Shown here: positions 15,501-23,831 of the stretch, one piece after another
Position numbering within the stretch: the stretch's first letter is position 1
Layout of the letters: every line of letters starts with the position of its first letter
Notes under the pieces: model-generated
What the model was told of the DNA's origin: nothing
Database searches by the model: none
The model's input: only the letters and a program-made list of their open reading frames with translations
Origin: Candidatus Brocadia carolinensis
Lineage (GTDB): Bacteria; Planctomycetota; Brocadiia; Brocadiales; Brocadiaceae
NCBI GenBank assembly: GCA_002009475.1
Contig: AYTS01000079.1
Coordinates: forward strand, 1-35,568
Length of the DNA: 35,568 bases
Direction: 5' to 3'
Program-made: the position numbers and the translations under genes

Positions 15501-17836
15501 GGGAGAAAGAACTTGATGAACTTCATGTGAGGGCATTCTTCACATTCGGTATATTCCTTTCGAGGGTGAAAAAAATAGAAGTTGCGCAAAAGATATTTTT
15601 ACATATTCGAGAGTATTTCTGGCCAGAAGATTTTAACTTACATCAGTCACTAGGAGATATTTTAGACTTTTCCGAAAGGGAATTCAGAGTTCCCTTGTCC
15701 ATAGAGGCGCTCTGCAAAGTAATTAATAATGATAATTTCTTATTACAGTACAAGATCAATTCCATCGAGGGTCTCAATAAATTGTTAAAAACACCTGATT
15801 TGTATGATAAATTAAAAGAAAAGAAAAGTATAGAATTCTCAGAGGCTGTAGAAAATTTGGCTGAAAAAACTAAGGGGGATAGAAATAAAGTGCCGTTTTC
15901 AAAACTTGAACCCGAACGAAAAAAGAATATCTTAAAGCTCAATAGATTTGTATTGGAGGAAGTTTATCCGGATGAAACTCCCAAAGGCAATGAGGTTATC
16001 CTTCGCAAAACTATAGAACGATGGTTGGCTGAAGATCCTGGCGCTTATTGGGCTTTGGAGTGGGTAAGTGTAAGAAAAGATATTTTTGGTAAACAAAAAA
16101 GGCATGATATCTTTCATGAAGCCTTGGATGCAAGAGGACGCACGGAGTTCTTTTATAAATGGGTTGGAGATCAATTTAAGGAAATGGGTGAAAGAGATAA
16201 AGCCCTTGAAGCTTATTGCAAGGCTGAGACAACAAAAGACCCTCGTTTGCTTTTGGAGCTTGGACGGAGTTACGTAGATTTGGGAGAAAAAGACAAGGCT
16301 CTTGAAACTTATCTCAAGGCTGAGACGACAAAAGACCCTCGTTTGCTTCTGGAACTTGGGCAAAGCTATGAAAACATTGAGGCATGGAAGGAAAGCCTCA
16401 AGGTTTACCAACGTGCCAAAGAAATCGATGGCAAGGAAACAAGACCTGTTTATCACAAGGTGCATTACCATAATCGAATTGGACGTGTTTTATGGGCGTT
16501 ACAAAGGCATGAGGAGGCTATAAGTGAATTTAATGCGATAGGAATAGGAGACTGGCATAGAAATATCGTTGATAAAGTGATACCCCGTACTATCACTATC
16601 GAAGGTTATCGCATCATGAAAAATTGGCTGAAAGGCCAAGAGGAAGCATGCAAAAAGGAGGGCGATCAGAGTGCATTGCGCGACACTCGCGAGGCTTTTC
16701 TGTTGCTTGTTCGAGAGAAATATAAAGCGTTTGAAAAGAAAGCACCACCACAGATGCATGGGGAAACTTCTTACAGCGTACCGCTTGTCGTTACCCCTAT
16801 TGTAATCGAAGCTGACGATAGGTTTTTTCCGAAAGAAGTGGGCTGGGAAAAGACTCATCCGTTATTTGATAAGTATATACCGGAGATGCGCACTCGAATC
16901 GAAACAGAAATGGGTGTAAAAATCCCTGGGGTTCGCATCCGTGGCGCTGTTAATTTGAAGAACTCATATATAATAATTATCAATGAAGTGCCAATCGTGA
17001 TGGGTACTGTCGAGTTGGAACGAAAATATTGTCCTAATTATAAGGCATACCCAGGCATGGATAAAATTATTGGCAATTTACAACCAGCCTTTAATCCCCA
17101 AACAGGACAAAATGATGGAGCATGGATAGATCAGAGATTGCCGGAGAAAAATCAGACAGAGAAGATGGGGCTTTGTGACCATTTTGAATACATGATAAAC
17201 CATTTGGCGGCGGTGCTGCGTGTCAATCTCGCATCTTTTCTTGGTATTCAGGAGGTGAACAATCTTTTGGAGACCTGGCAATATAGTGGCGACGAAAAAG
17301 AAAGAATTAAGCACAAGGAACTTGTTCAAAAAGCCTTACCTGATTCATCTGCTAAGGTGCGCTTTCTTCAGGTGCTTCAAGGTTTAGTCCGGGAATCAGT
17401 ACCGATTATAAACTTGCAGAGTATCCTGGAGTCTTTTTCAACGAACGGTTTAAAGGACCATGAGATTATAAGATTGATTGAAGCCATACGAGTAACGTTG
17501 AGCAGTGTATTGCCAGGTAATGATAAATCATATAATGTCCTTACTCTCTCACCAGCCTTTGAAGAGGAAATCAAGCGTTGGTTACAGCGTAAGGATGGTA
17601 AGACCTTTTTTGCAATTCTACCTGAGCAAACCCAGGAATTATTGTCAGCAGTCCGGGACTCTGTTAAAGAAAGGAATCAAGAAAGGCTCGTTATAGTGAC
17701 CCATGATACTGACATCCGCCCCTTTGTTCGCCGGCTCATTGAGCTAGAGTTTCCACGCATTATGGTGCTATCGTCAAATGAGCTGAAACCCGATTTGAGG
17801 GGCAATGTATCCGGTGTCATTACGTATACAAAATGA
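12584..17836 (+). CDS. Giant membrane-anchored TPR protein with C-terminal FlhA/SctV-like (FHIPEP) domain
   Basis: 1750 residues. Two hydrophobic helices near the N-terminus (about 29-48 and 67-90, VFPIVIVFAIFSFFIMVW) anchor a large, presumably cytoplasmic, body. From about 280 to 640 helical repeats of TPR type are visible (for example NPGNIGAWANIGYVYWLLGE). About 850-930 is an Ala/Glu/Lys coiled coil (AEKAEDEAQKAEDDAKK). Two almost identical TPRs lie at about 1200-1275. From about 1410 to the end the sequence follows the cytoplasmic domain of FlhA/SctV: GVKIPGVRIRG, a beta strand YIIIINEVPIVMGTVELE, INHLAAVLRVNLASFLGIQEV, LVRESVPIINLQSILES, YNVLTLSPAFEEEI and IMVLSSNEL. The eight-helix export-gate domain is absent. 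The next gene, 15 bases downstream, carries two more such domains. The function is unknown; ring or scaffold formation is an inference from FlhA. Confidence 0.75.
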   Translation: MKLPNIIPSSDLLSQLKGVESGLLQRKRLSTVGLIVGTLQASFLLINSDWFKGLTSIPTIPILSKIPTFVFPIVIVFAIFSFFIMVWSRFWLKESQAPFRYTCSIADFNPILQEHAIEELAWLQHDLQVRLSQRIGRLFLLEEKDAKPKEERINDDTEENLKSHIHISGFYGIRNDQDNSLVIEVMPRVRIGPSGSPETLAQPVKYILDKECPPDDKKPGKALKASTTNPQNRNIAPDQYEQIIERVYFSIATEIYKQIQQDVKKKIDLLPTNYFRAVALFREAEDYAKSNTLDSYEEAMNLYEQANKLLDPSVRPLTNSWFRRPFQKFQRWRARFWAIVRGWEATFLPKCGHIEVMCARTEIGYANMLLSRRFLAGISGQRSNPVYEALPVAERALKRLLALPASLEFGRYDVPGHREALFDAYMTLALSWWNLGSAHKAMKSLLHARQIDPFRTEKDAMYLYVAGEIDFNSISQLHYFQRAIEVLPRFEVAQFSFATEFEFLWRTRPSLERNVAELVVKEYERVLMINPGNIGAWANIGYVYWLLGEDGDIGKARDAYLNGCEYKAIKPATFISELSYGLARLSAEQGDFFEAYKHYVSAVSAQLGQGVYHNPYGYTGYFFQMIEREMLERIIRYKERVESYWNLLKGKDGQKREFTRNVEAFVVNNEIAIDKKEYIIKRLVNLFKDIDTRLTQEEEERVKNITKKEGLGDFAEDFKTSMLEGDKTKDEGKKTKGEILSVLHDDDFSALIEKYLPTQRVTDAVYAFVLTDYGEACYNYWKRSGDRTWRDNACSAYDNAIKCNSHYVIPHYNLALIDSDRSSKELDPVEKLEPRWPDGIFARIEVDVNRLPGCIADAEKAEDEAQKAEDDAKKIDKAVEKVAEISRFQPREDKATKFWDETAKLRDKAAKLRNIAKALLNTATECKENADKLVKQIKDKLGSFLPHSWAVKAFADYEDKEILNLLENKRINWEKELDELHVRAFFTFGIFLSRVKKIEVAQKIFLHIREYFWPEDFNLHQSLGDILDFSEREFRVPLSIEALCKVINNDNFLLQYKINSIEGLNKLLKTPDLYDKLKEKKSIEFSEAVENLAEKTKGDRNKVPFSKLEPERKKNILKLNRFVLEEVYPDETPKGNEVILRKTIERWLAEDPGAYWALEWVSVRKDIFGKQKRHDIFHEALDARGRTEFFYKWVGDQFKEMGERDKALEAYCKAETTKDPRLLLELGRSYVDLGEKDKALETYLKAETTKDPRLLLELGQSYENIEAWKESLKVYQRAKEIDGKETRPVYHKVHYHNRIGRVLWALQRHEEAISEFNAIGIGDWHRNIVDKVIPRTITIEGYRIMKNWLKGQEEACKKEGDQSALRDTREAFLLLVREKYKAFEKKAPPQMHGETSYSVPLVVTPIVIEADDRFFPKEVGWEKTHPLFDKYIPEMRTRIETEMGVKIPGVRIRGAVNLKNSYIIIINEVPIVMGTVELERKYCPNYKAYPGMDKIIGNLQPAFNPQTGQNDGAWIDQRLPEKNQTEKMGLCDHFEYMINHLAAVLRVNLASFLGIQEVNNLLETWQYSGDEKERIKHKELVQKALPDSSAKVRFLQVLQGLVRESVPIINLQSILESFSTNGLKDHEIIRLIEAIRVTLSSVLPGNDKSYNVLTLSPAFEEEIKRWLQRKDGKTFFAILPEQTQELLSAVRDSVKERNQERLVIVTHDTDIRPFVRRLIELEFPRIMVLSSNELKPDLRGNVSGVITYTK
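16207..16372. repeat. Near-identical tandem TPR repeat (96-bp period) inside the giant gene
   Basis: AAGGCTGAGACAACAAAAGA at 16220 recurs, with one change in this stretch, at 16316, followed by the same CCCTCGTTTGCTT. The encoded units KAETTKDPRLLLELGRSY and KAETTKDPRLLLELGQSY differ by one residue. The high DNA identity indicates a recent in-frame duplication of one 32-codon repeat. Confidence 0.8.
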
Positions 17837-17851
17837 CAGGAGGAGAGAGGT

Positions 17852-19685
17852 ATGGGTAACCAAAATACTCCAAGTGTTCCGGTTGTTATAGAACTCGCAC
17901 CCACCTTGAGTATTCTCGCAACTAAAGAAAACCCGGCAGCACAAGGGTTTCGTCGGAAGATTGAAACCGGGGTATCGAAAGTCTTCATAGATTTGGGCAT
18001 CCCTGGAAGGCCTTCCATTGAGATAAGAACCTCTCAGGCGGTAGAAGCCATTCGTATTCTCGTACATGATTTTCCCCAACCTTATTCAGAAGAACTGTTT
18101 CGCAATCTTTGGGAATATTGTTCACAATCGAGTCTCGGTTATTTGCCTTTGCAGTATTCTCCGGGTGACTGGTTAAGAGAGAATGTTTTAAATTCGGACT
18201 TATCCACCGAAGCAGAACAGCCAAACCCCATAGTTGATTTTTTGGCTCTCCTCGTTATTGAAGTTATAAAACAGAGACCGGAGCAACTCCTTGGAAGCGA
18301 GCAGGTTGTTTATCATATCGAAAGAGCAAGACAAAAAATATCTGAAGACAAAAAGAGTGAAGGAGATATATTACAGAAAGACCAGATTGAACAAATAGTA
18401 AAATATCTTCTAAATTTGAAGATATCCATTGCTGACTTTCTTACAATCACAGAGAATATCTATGAAGGGGTGATACAAAACCTTCCCAGCAGTCATATTG
18501 AAGAGACGTTAGCAACACTACTACGCCCAAAAACGATTGAGATTATAATGGATGCAGACTACTTGCAACACGTCTTTAATGTTACACAGGACGCATTGCC
18601 CATTTCTATCTATGATTCTAAAATAGAGGGCAAGGTACGCGAACAATTTATTTTATTGACGAATGGAATTTTTTATGAACTTGGTATCAGGCTGCCAGAT
18701 ATTGTATTAGCCCCTTCATCGAGCCTTAAAAAAAACACTTTTTCTATCAAAATAAACGACACTCTCTGCACACCACGCATAGGCCTCCAAACCCACCAAC
18801 TGCTGGTGAATGCAACAAAAGAACGTTTGGCGCAATCTGAAATAGCTATCTCAATGACCGCTGCCAACCCATCCAATAATACCGAGTGCGGTCTTATAGA
18901 AAAAAATGATGAATCCGCCATTAAAAAAATTAAAGAGATTGGGCTATTCAGTTGGGATGCGGTAGGATTTATTATTTTGACTTTAGCCAGCGAGATAAGA
19001 AAGAACGCCCATTGTCTTTTAGATACCGACACTGTTGAATATGAATTGGCGTTATTACACCAAGCCTTTCCTGAACTCATTTTCTCCGTGCTGGAAACCG
19101 TTTCCATAGAACGTGTCACAAAAATTCTCAGATCCCTCCTGAAAGAGGAGATTTCCATCAGAGACCTTAGGGCAATTCTGGAGCGGATATTGACGTATGA
19201 TTATATTTTGACAGACCTGGGTAAATATATCGTCTTTGATGACCGTCTCGCCATCCATGAGAGCCTCAATTTTAATCCGCAGGACGATGTCTATAATTAT
19301 GTGCAGCATGTCCGGGCAGGTTTAAAAAAAATATATAAGCCACAAATATACCTACGGACGCGGAAATAGCAGTTTAATAGTATATTTACTTGATCCAAAA
19401 ACGATCGAAGATCGAGTTATCGATACCATTGCTTTTGAAAAGGGGAACAAGGATAAAAGCCCTTTAACGGTTGCAGAGTTTGAGAAAATCCTGGCTGCGA
19501 TCCGAACGGAAATCAGCTTACGATCACGAACCTCCAATCTACCCGTAATATTAACGATAGCACCGATTAGATCTTATATGCGTAAATTAGTGACTCCTGA
19601 ATTCCCGTCTTTGTCCGTACTTTCATATGATGAGCTTTCTTCAGACACCAATATTCAACCTATTGCAAGAATTTCATTGGAATAA
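17852..19685 (+). pseudogene. Tandem double FHIPEP (FlhA/SctV cytoplasmic domain-like) protein, one-base frameshift
   Basis: Starts at ATG 17852 behind AGGAGG, 15 bases after the TPR/FHIPEP gene. Two FlhA/SctV-C-like units are seen. Unit A (about 1-215): VVIELAPTLSILA, KVFIDLGIPGRPSIEIR, EVIKQRPEQLLGSEQV, LLNLKISIADFLTITENI. Unit B (about 235-610): IFYELGIRLPDIVLAP, TFSIKINDTLC, LASEIRKNAHCLLDTDTV, LLKEEISIRDLRAILE, then a break. The open frame stops at 19369, but dropping one A from the eight-A run at 19324-19331 gives LKKYISHKYTYGRGNSSLI and VYLLDPKTIEDRV, then PVILTIAPIRSYMRK and LSVLSYDEL, ending at TAA 19683-19685 with 610 residues. These restored motifs are the conserved end of FlhA, so the gene was whole recently or is whole now. 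No membrane helix is seen; it should be soluble. Confidence 0.75.
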
Positions 19686-20134
19686 GTTGTGTGTACCGTT
19701 TTGAAGTTATTTCTTACAAACTTTCAATTGGCTGATCCTTCAACAGGCTCAGGGTGTAGCGCCGTGCATGGTGAACGTTAGGCTGATCTCACGCCAAAGA
19801 CTTTTCAAACCCTCTTTCGATAATTCACGATAAATGTCCCTTGTCGGAGAATGTTTGGTTGAGGGATATTTTTGTGCCAATTCCATATAAGTTGCTGAGA
19901 TGCCTCAGATCATACGTCAACTGACCTTTGAAAACCGTTCCCATCATCAAACGGCAAAAGGTCTGTCCACGAGTCCCGGTTTTTGATAAAGGTAAAAGAC
20001 AAAAGGCATTGTGAGAATTGTATGAAGTTAGTATAATAATAAATTAGATGAAAGAATTATATCCCCATGAACAATACCGCCATCCTTTCGTTTATGAGCA
20101 ATTGTTTATGGCAACTTATCGCTAAAAAATATTT
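19686..20134. other. Intergenic region with a possible minus-strand gene remnant
   Basis: GGCTGATCCTTCAACAGGCT (about 19730-19750) resembles a dispersed intergenic repeat. On the minus strand, about 19985-19785, one frame reads ISATYMELAQKYPSTKHS and TRDIYRELSKEGLKSLW without a recognisable family or start; it may be the end of a decayed gene. No promoter for the gene at 20135 is clear. Confidence 0.3.
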
Positions 20135-20772
20135 ATGAGAATTATCTCCATTACTGGTACTGCAAGCGGCGTGGGAAAGACGGCGGTTGTGCGATTTTTG
20201 CTGAAAAATCTGGAAGATTTTTCAGCCTTAAAAATCACAACAAAGCACGAAGGCAACTGTCCCCGGCACTCTGACTGCGACGTCTGTGAGACCATGAAAC
20301 GTCCATATACGATCACGACTGAGCCGCTTCAAATCAATCAGGCAGGCAAAGACACCGCTTTGTTTAAAAGCGCTGGCGCCCGGAAGGTCGTTTGGCTTCA
20401 AACCCATTCAGAACACCTGAAAAGGGGTATTGAAGAGGCAGTATCCCACTTTAGCAAAAATGATTCAGTCCTTATAGAAGGCAATAGTTTCCTGCATGCC
20501 CATGATGCAGATATCAGCATCCTTGTCACTACCCCCAGGGAGACAAAGATCAAGCGTTCAACAAGAGAAATTGTCTCCAGGATTGATCTGGCAGTCATTA
20601 ATGTCTATGCCGATGATAGCCTGATGATATCCTGAAAACCCGGGAACGGTTGCATCAGATTGGCTGTTATGCACCGGTGCATATTATTAATCCGCTTCAG
20701 GATAATTACACCCCAAATGAAGTGTTTCTTAACCACATGAAAGAAATGCTGGGACAGCCCGTTCGATCGTGA
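20135..20772 (+). pseudogene. MobB-like P-loop NTPase, one-base frameshift
   Basis: The N-terminus MRIISITGTASGVGKTAVVR has a Walker A loop (GTASGVGKT) in the position found in MobB and related small P-loop proteins. MobB helps attach GMP to the molybdenum cofactor used by enzymes such as formate dehydrogenase. A cysteine cluster, CPRHSDCDVC (C-x5-C-x2-C), follows at about residues 49-58 and could bind metal. Later segments include VLIEGNSFL and LAVINVYADD. The first frame stops at 20635, but the next frame continues as DDILKTRERLHQIGCYAPV and HIINPLQDNYTPNEV to TGA 20770-20772. One base appears to be missing near 20622 (AGCCTGAT, perhaps AGCCCTGAT). Repaired length is 212 residues. The MobB assignment is by fold only; the specific role is uncertain. 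Confidence 0.6.
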
Positions 20773-20874
20773 GGAGAGGGATTATTCGTTCAAACACGAA
20801 AGAAGAATAAAAGACAACGGAAAAGAAAATTTTTGCGTGATACGAGCATGCTATAGCGCCGGGGGAGGATTATG

Positions 20875-21895
20875 TCAGGGTATGCGTATCCAGACATGTT
20901 CTATAAAAATAGCAACGAATAAAAGTGCAATGCTTACCATGGTTGGATAAATATAAAGGTCTTTTCTCTTTGCCACGGTATCTATGACAATTTTGTCTTT
21001 TTCCTTCGAGTCGATCTCATCGTAAAATCTGGCAACCTCTTCGAAATTCTCCGCGTGGTAATACCTTCCTCCGGTTGACTCGACCGCCTCTTTTAATTCC
21101 TCAATGTGTTGTGCTGCAACTTCCGGGTCTACGCCCGTAACATCCGATGCCTGGACTGCCACGACATATGCCTTTATTCCCATTCTCTTCAGTAAGCGCA
21201 GGGGCCGGGTGGGTGAAATGCCAATATTATAGATCCCATCGGTAAAGAGAACAATGAGCTTGTTTTTGAGTACCTGCCGCTTTTCCATATCCTTGGCAAA
21301 AGAAATGGCGTAATCGGCAAGATATTCTTTGTTAATGCTGTTTCTCAAATCCTTTATGGTAAATTGCTTTCCCATCTCCTCTTCAAACAACGCCGCAAGA
21401 GCGGTAAAAAGGCCTTCTCCAATGGCCGTCTGATAGCCAACCTGAGACGCCTGCACACGCTCCAGTGATTTCTCCAGCAGTTGCGTTTCCATCGTGGGTA
21501 CAACAATGAGGGCTGCATCAGTGCCAAAGATGGTAATACTTAGGAGATCGTTCGAGCGTTTTTTTATAAAATCCCCGACAATTTTTTTTATCGTTTCGAT
21601 AGCCGTTCCCGTCATGCTAAAAGAGGTATCAATGGAAAGGGCAATCTCCCGGCCCTGAAGGACAGTTTCTTCCCGATAATACCTGGTTTGGGGATGTGCA
21701 ATGGCAACAATAGCAAAAAATACGGCGCTAAAAAAAAATTGGCTTATTGAGACGGGTCACTGCCCGCTTAAACCCAGCGAGTTCTTTAACGTAGGAAAGG
21801 CTGGAATATCCGAGAAACTTCCTCTCCCGCCAAAAGTAATATAAGAAAGCAAAAGGGATGAAAAGCAGAAGGAGTAACGGATTTGCAAAGGTCAT
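20875..21895 (-). pseudogene. BatA-like VWA-domain membrane protein, one-base frameshift
   Basis: Read on the minus strand from ATG 21893-21895. The N-terminus MTFANPLLLLLFIPFAFLYY is the typical first membrane helix of BatA/BatB proteins and is followed by a second helix after RLNKPIFF. In the sequence given the frame breaks at a nine-T run (minus strand; A-run 21730-21738). Removing one base continues it as SAVFFAIVAIAHPQTRYY, then REIALSIDTSFSMTGTAIE, which holds the VWA metal site DxSxS. The MIDAS Thr (QTAIGEGLF) and Asp (LFTDGIYNIG) follow, and a last helix ends at 20875. Repaired length is 339 residues, normal for BatA. BatA-type proteins work with MoxR ATPases in the envelope and are linked to stress tolerance. 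It is separated from the rest of the set (22434-25684) by repeats and a MITE. Confidence 0.8.
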
Positions 21896-22065
21896 GTATC
21901 GGTACCTGGACGTTCTGGAATTTCAAAGTTTCTATCATAGCATACCAGACAACCCCGTCAAATCCCCATTTTTTAATAGGGGACTTGAGTAAATCCCCCT
22001 TAATAAAGGGGGGCGAGGGGGTTGTTTGGGTTAAACATGTACTGCTTATCAAAAAAAGTCGATGG

Positions 22066-22215
22066 GTAACAATTTAGTTTTTTGAAAAAGTAGGGGCGAA
22101 GCATTTGCTACAATTGGCATACATGCATTCATACCCGATCAGGCAAATGCTTCGACCCTACACGGTGTGGCAAATATTGCCATTATAGGAGTTTTTCAAA
22201 AAACTAAATTGTTAC
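22066..22215. mobile_element. MITE-like element (150 bp), second copy of the family
   Basis: Ends are a perfect 24-bp inverted repeat beginning GTAACAATTTAGTTTTTTG. Just inside is a second inverted pair: GTAGGGGCGAAGCATTTGC (22090-22108) against GCAAATGCTTCGACCCTAC (22143-22161), with one mismatch. Flanks GTCGATGG and GTCGCCGG match at six of eight positions, a possible aged target duplication. The terminal sequence differs from the copy at 11453 by only a few bases, so both probably depend on one transposase encoded elsewhere. Confidence 0.8.
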
Positions 22216-22252
22216 GTCGCCGGGTTTTGTCATTTAAAAACCAACCTGATGT

Positions 22253-22354
22253 AATGTTAAGGAATTTTAATCACCCCCCATAATCCCCCCGTAAACGAGG
22301 GGAAACAGAGAGGAAGTCGCCGAAAGCATAATTAAACGTTAAGGAATTTCAATC
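22253..22354. repeat. Composite C-tract/G-tract repeat
   Basis: Reads AATGTTAAGGAATTTTAATC, CCCCCCATAATCCCCCC, GTAAACGAGGGG, then GTCGCCGAAAGCATAATTAA and a second ACGTTAAGGAATTTCAATC end. It has the same orientation as 3111 and 28394. Confidence 0.7.
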
Positions 22355-22433
22355 TTCCTGGTTCATGTAGAGCGACCAGCCTGGTCGCCTTACAATGAGG
22401 GGAGCATGAAGTCGCTGCCAAAGGCAGCCTAAT

Positions 22434-23831
22434 TCAAGAACTCTTAAGGCTGGTTCTTTCGATAATTTGTTTCATGCCCTCCAGCATTCTGTCTACAGCC
22501 TCTTTTCCCATATGTCTTCCAAAGATCAGTTCATCGAGCTGTTTTAACACGGTTTGGACGATCGTTGAGATTTCTTCCGGAAGATGTTTTTGTGTGTCGT
22601 ATTGCAGGAACATCGATGTCGTGGCAGATTGAGCCCTCTCATTTGAAATGCCAATTAGCGTACCTATATACGCTCTTAGCGCCTTATTCACGTTGTGAAT
22701 ATTATTTCGGTTGCGGGTATCATCGTCGGTATACTGAAATAGCGCCAAGGTATTTTTTAGTCTCTCCAGGACAATGTATGGAGTTTCAGCCACCGGTTTT
22801 GACGGCGCAGGTGATAATCTTCCCACCACAGAACGCACCACCGCTGTTCCTAAAAAGACAAACAACATAACGCCTATGCCCATCGGTAAATACCCATGGA
22901 AAAAGGTATGCTTCCCTGAATAGAACATCGGACCTTTGATTCCTTCTAACGGCACGTCCACCGCTTTGAGAAGGCTGTTTAAAATAACGGGAATAGAAGC
23001 AGTCTTGACTTCCTGTGTTTCAATAAGCGAACTCCCGGCTTTTGCCGTATTGGATTGTGAAGGTGACCCGCCGTAATATAAAACCGTTAGCCCGGGGATT
23101 TCCTGCGCCTTTTTTTTCCCTCCCAATTCATATAATGAAAGCGTGTAGGTTATCGATACCTTCTCAACATTCCTTTCCGTTGTTTTTTTGATATCTCTTT
23201 GCAAGACTTCAAATGGGGAAAAATTCAGTTTTTCAATGCTTTCCCACAAGAGGGTTACATTCTTTTCATGTCGCACGGTAAGGGTATAAATAATATGATC
23301 GCCTATGGTGATAACGTCCCTATCCACGTTACCTTCGATAAGAATTGGCACCTTTTTAACGGCAATGGCTGCAGAGGCTGCTGTACCTTCCGTCTTATCA
23401 ACTTCATTCCTGTAGGAAAGAGAAAAAGAGGGAATTGAATAAATACCCGGTTTGATATCAGCAGGCAAAGAAAGGGCGTAGGTGACGACGGCATAATCAT
23501 GTTCATTGTCAAAGATTTGGCGTTCCCCTATGGTTACGCCTTCTATCGTAAATGGCGAAAGATTAATCTTCTCCAGCCCCTCCAGATTAACCGCCACCCC
23601 CAACTTCCACATAACCTGAACCGTTAGGTGCAGCGTCTTGCCGGTAATTAACCGGTGATCGTCAAGAAATGTCCAAATTTCAAGTGGTTGGTCTGTCAGC
23701 GCAAATTCGCCTTCCACCTCTGCCTCTTCTTGTATTCCGGGCTGCTCTTGTGCGTATGCACGGGTAAAGCAAGTTCCCGGGAAAACCGTGCTGACAAGAC
23801 CCATCCATACAACAATCCCAAGGTATTTCAT
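22434..23831 (-). CDS. BatD-like membrane protein with DUF4381-like tail
   Basis: 465 residues. An N-terminal signal (MKYLGIVVWMGLVSTVFPG ... AYAQ) is followed by two extracytoplasmic beta-rich domains that look like repeats of each other: each has a DxxxITxGxxxxxTxxV-type opening (DDHRLITGKTLHLTVQV and DRDVITIGDHIIYTLTV) and a later LSPFxIE/LQR segment. A single helix (about 318-340, GIGVMLFVFLGTAVV) leads to a cytoplasmic tail of about 120 residues with helices like those of DUF4381 proteins (NVNKALRAYIGTLIGI). This fits BatD-type partners of MoxR/VWA systems. The ATG overlaps the DUF58 stop (ATGA), so translation is coupled. Confidence 0.75.
   Translation of the reverse strand: MKYLGIVVWMGLVSTVFPGTCFTRAYAQEQPGIQEEAEVEGEFALTDQPLEIWTFLDDHRLITGKTLHLTVQVMWKLGVAVNLEGLEKINLSPFTIEGVTIGERQIFDNEHDYAVVTYALSLPADIKPGIYSIPSFSLSYRNEVDKTEGTAASAAIAVKKVPILIEGNVDRDVITIGDHIIYTLTVRHEKNVTLLWESIEKLNFSPFEVLQRDIKKTTERNVEKVSITYTLSLYELGGKKKAQEIPGLTVLYYGGSPSQSNTAKAGSSLIETQEVKTASIPVILNSLLKAVDVPLEGIKGPMFYSGKHTFFHGYLPMGIGVMLFVFLGTAVVRSVVGRLSPAPSKPVAETPYIVLERLKNTLALFQYTDDDTRNRNNIHNVNKALRAYIGTLIGISNERAQSATTSMFLQYDTQKHLPEEISTIVQTVLKQLDELIFGRHMGKEAVDRMLEGMKQIIERTSLKSS

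Larger units (their letters stand above)
21896..22433. repeat. Repeat-filled spacer within the aerotolerance-type set
   Basis: No gene is seen. The spacer holds a GC-rich repeat at 21953-22023 (CCCCATTTTTTAATAGGGG, then CCCCCTTAATAAAGGGGG), a MITE-like element at 22066-22215, a composite C/G-tract repeat at 22253-22354, and a palindrome at 22372-22388 (GCGACCA, GCC, TGGTCGC). Confidence 0.6.

Noticed and set aside
14219..16858. Several minus-strand frames inside the giant TPR/FHIPEP gene
   Set aside because: They are antisense frames of an intact 1750-residue gene with consistent domain content.
12584..19685. A true flagellar or type III secretion export-gate gene
   Set aside because: The multi-helix FHIPEP export domain is missing from both proteins, and no other export component is seen.
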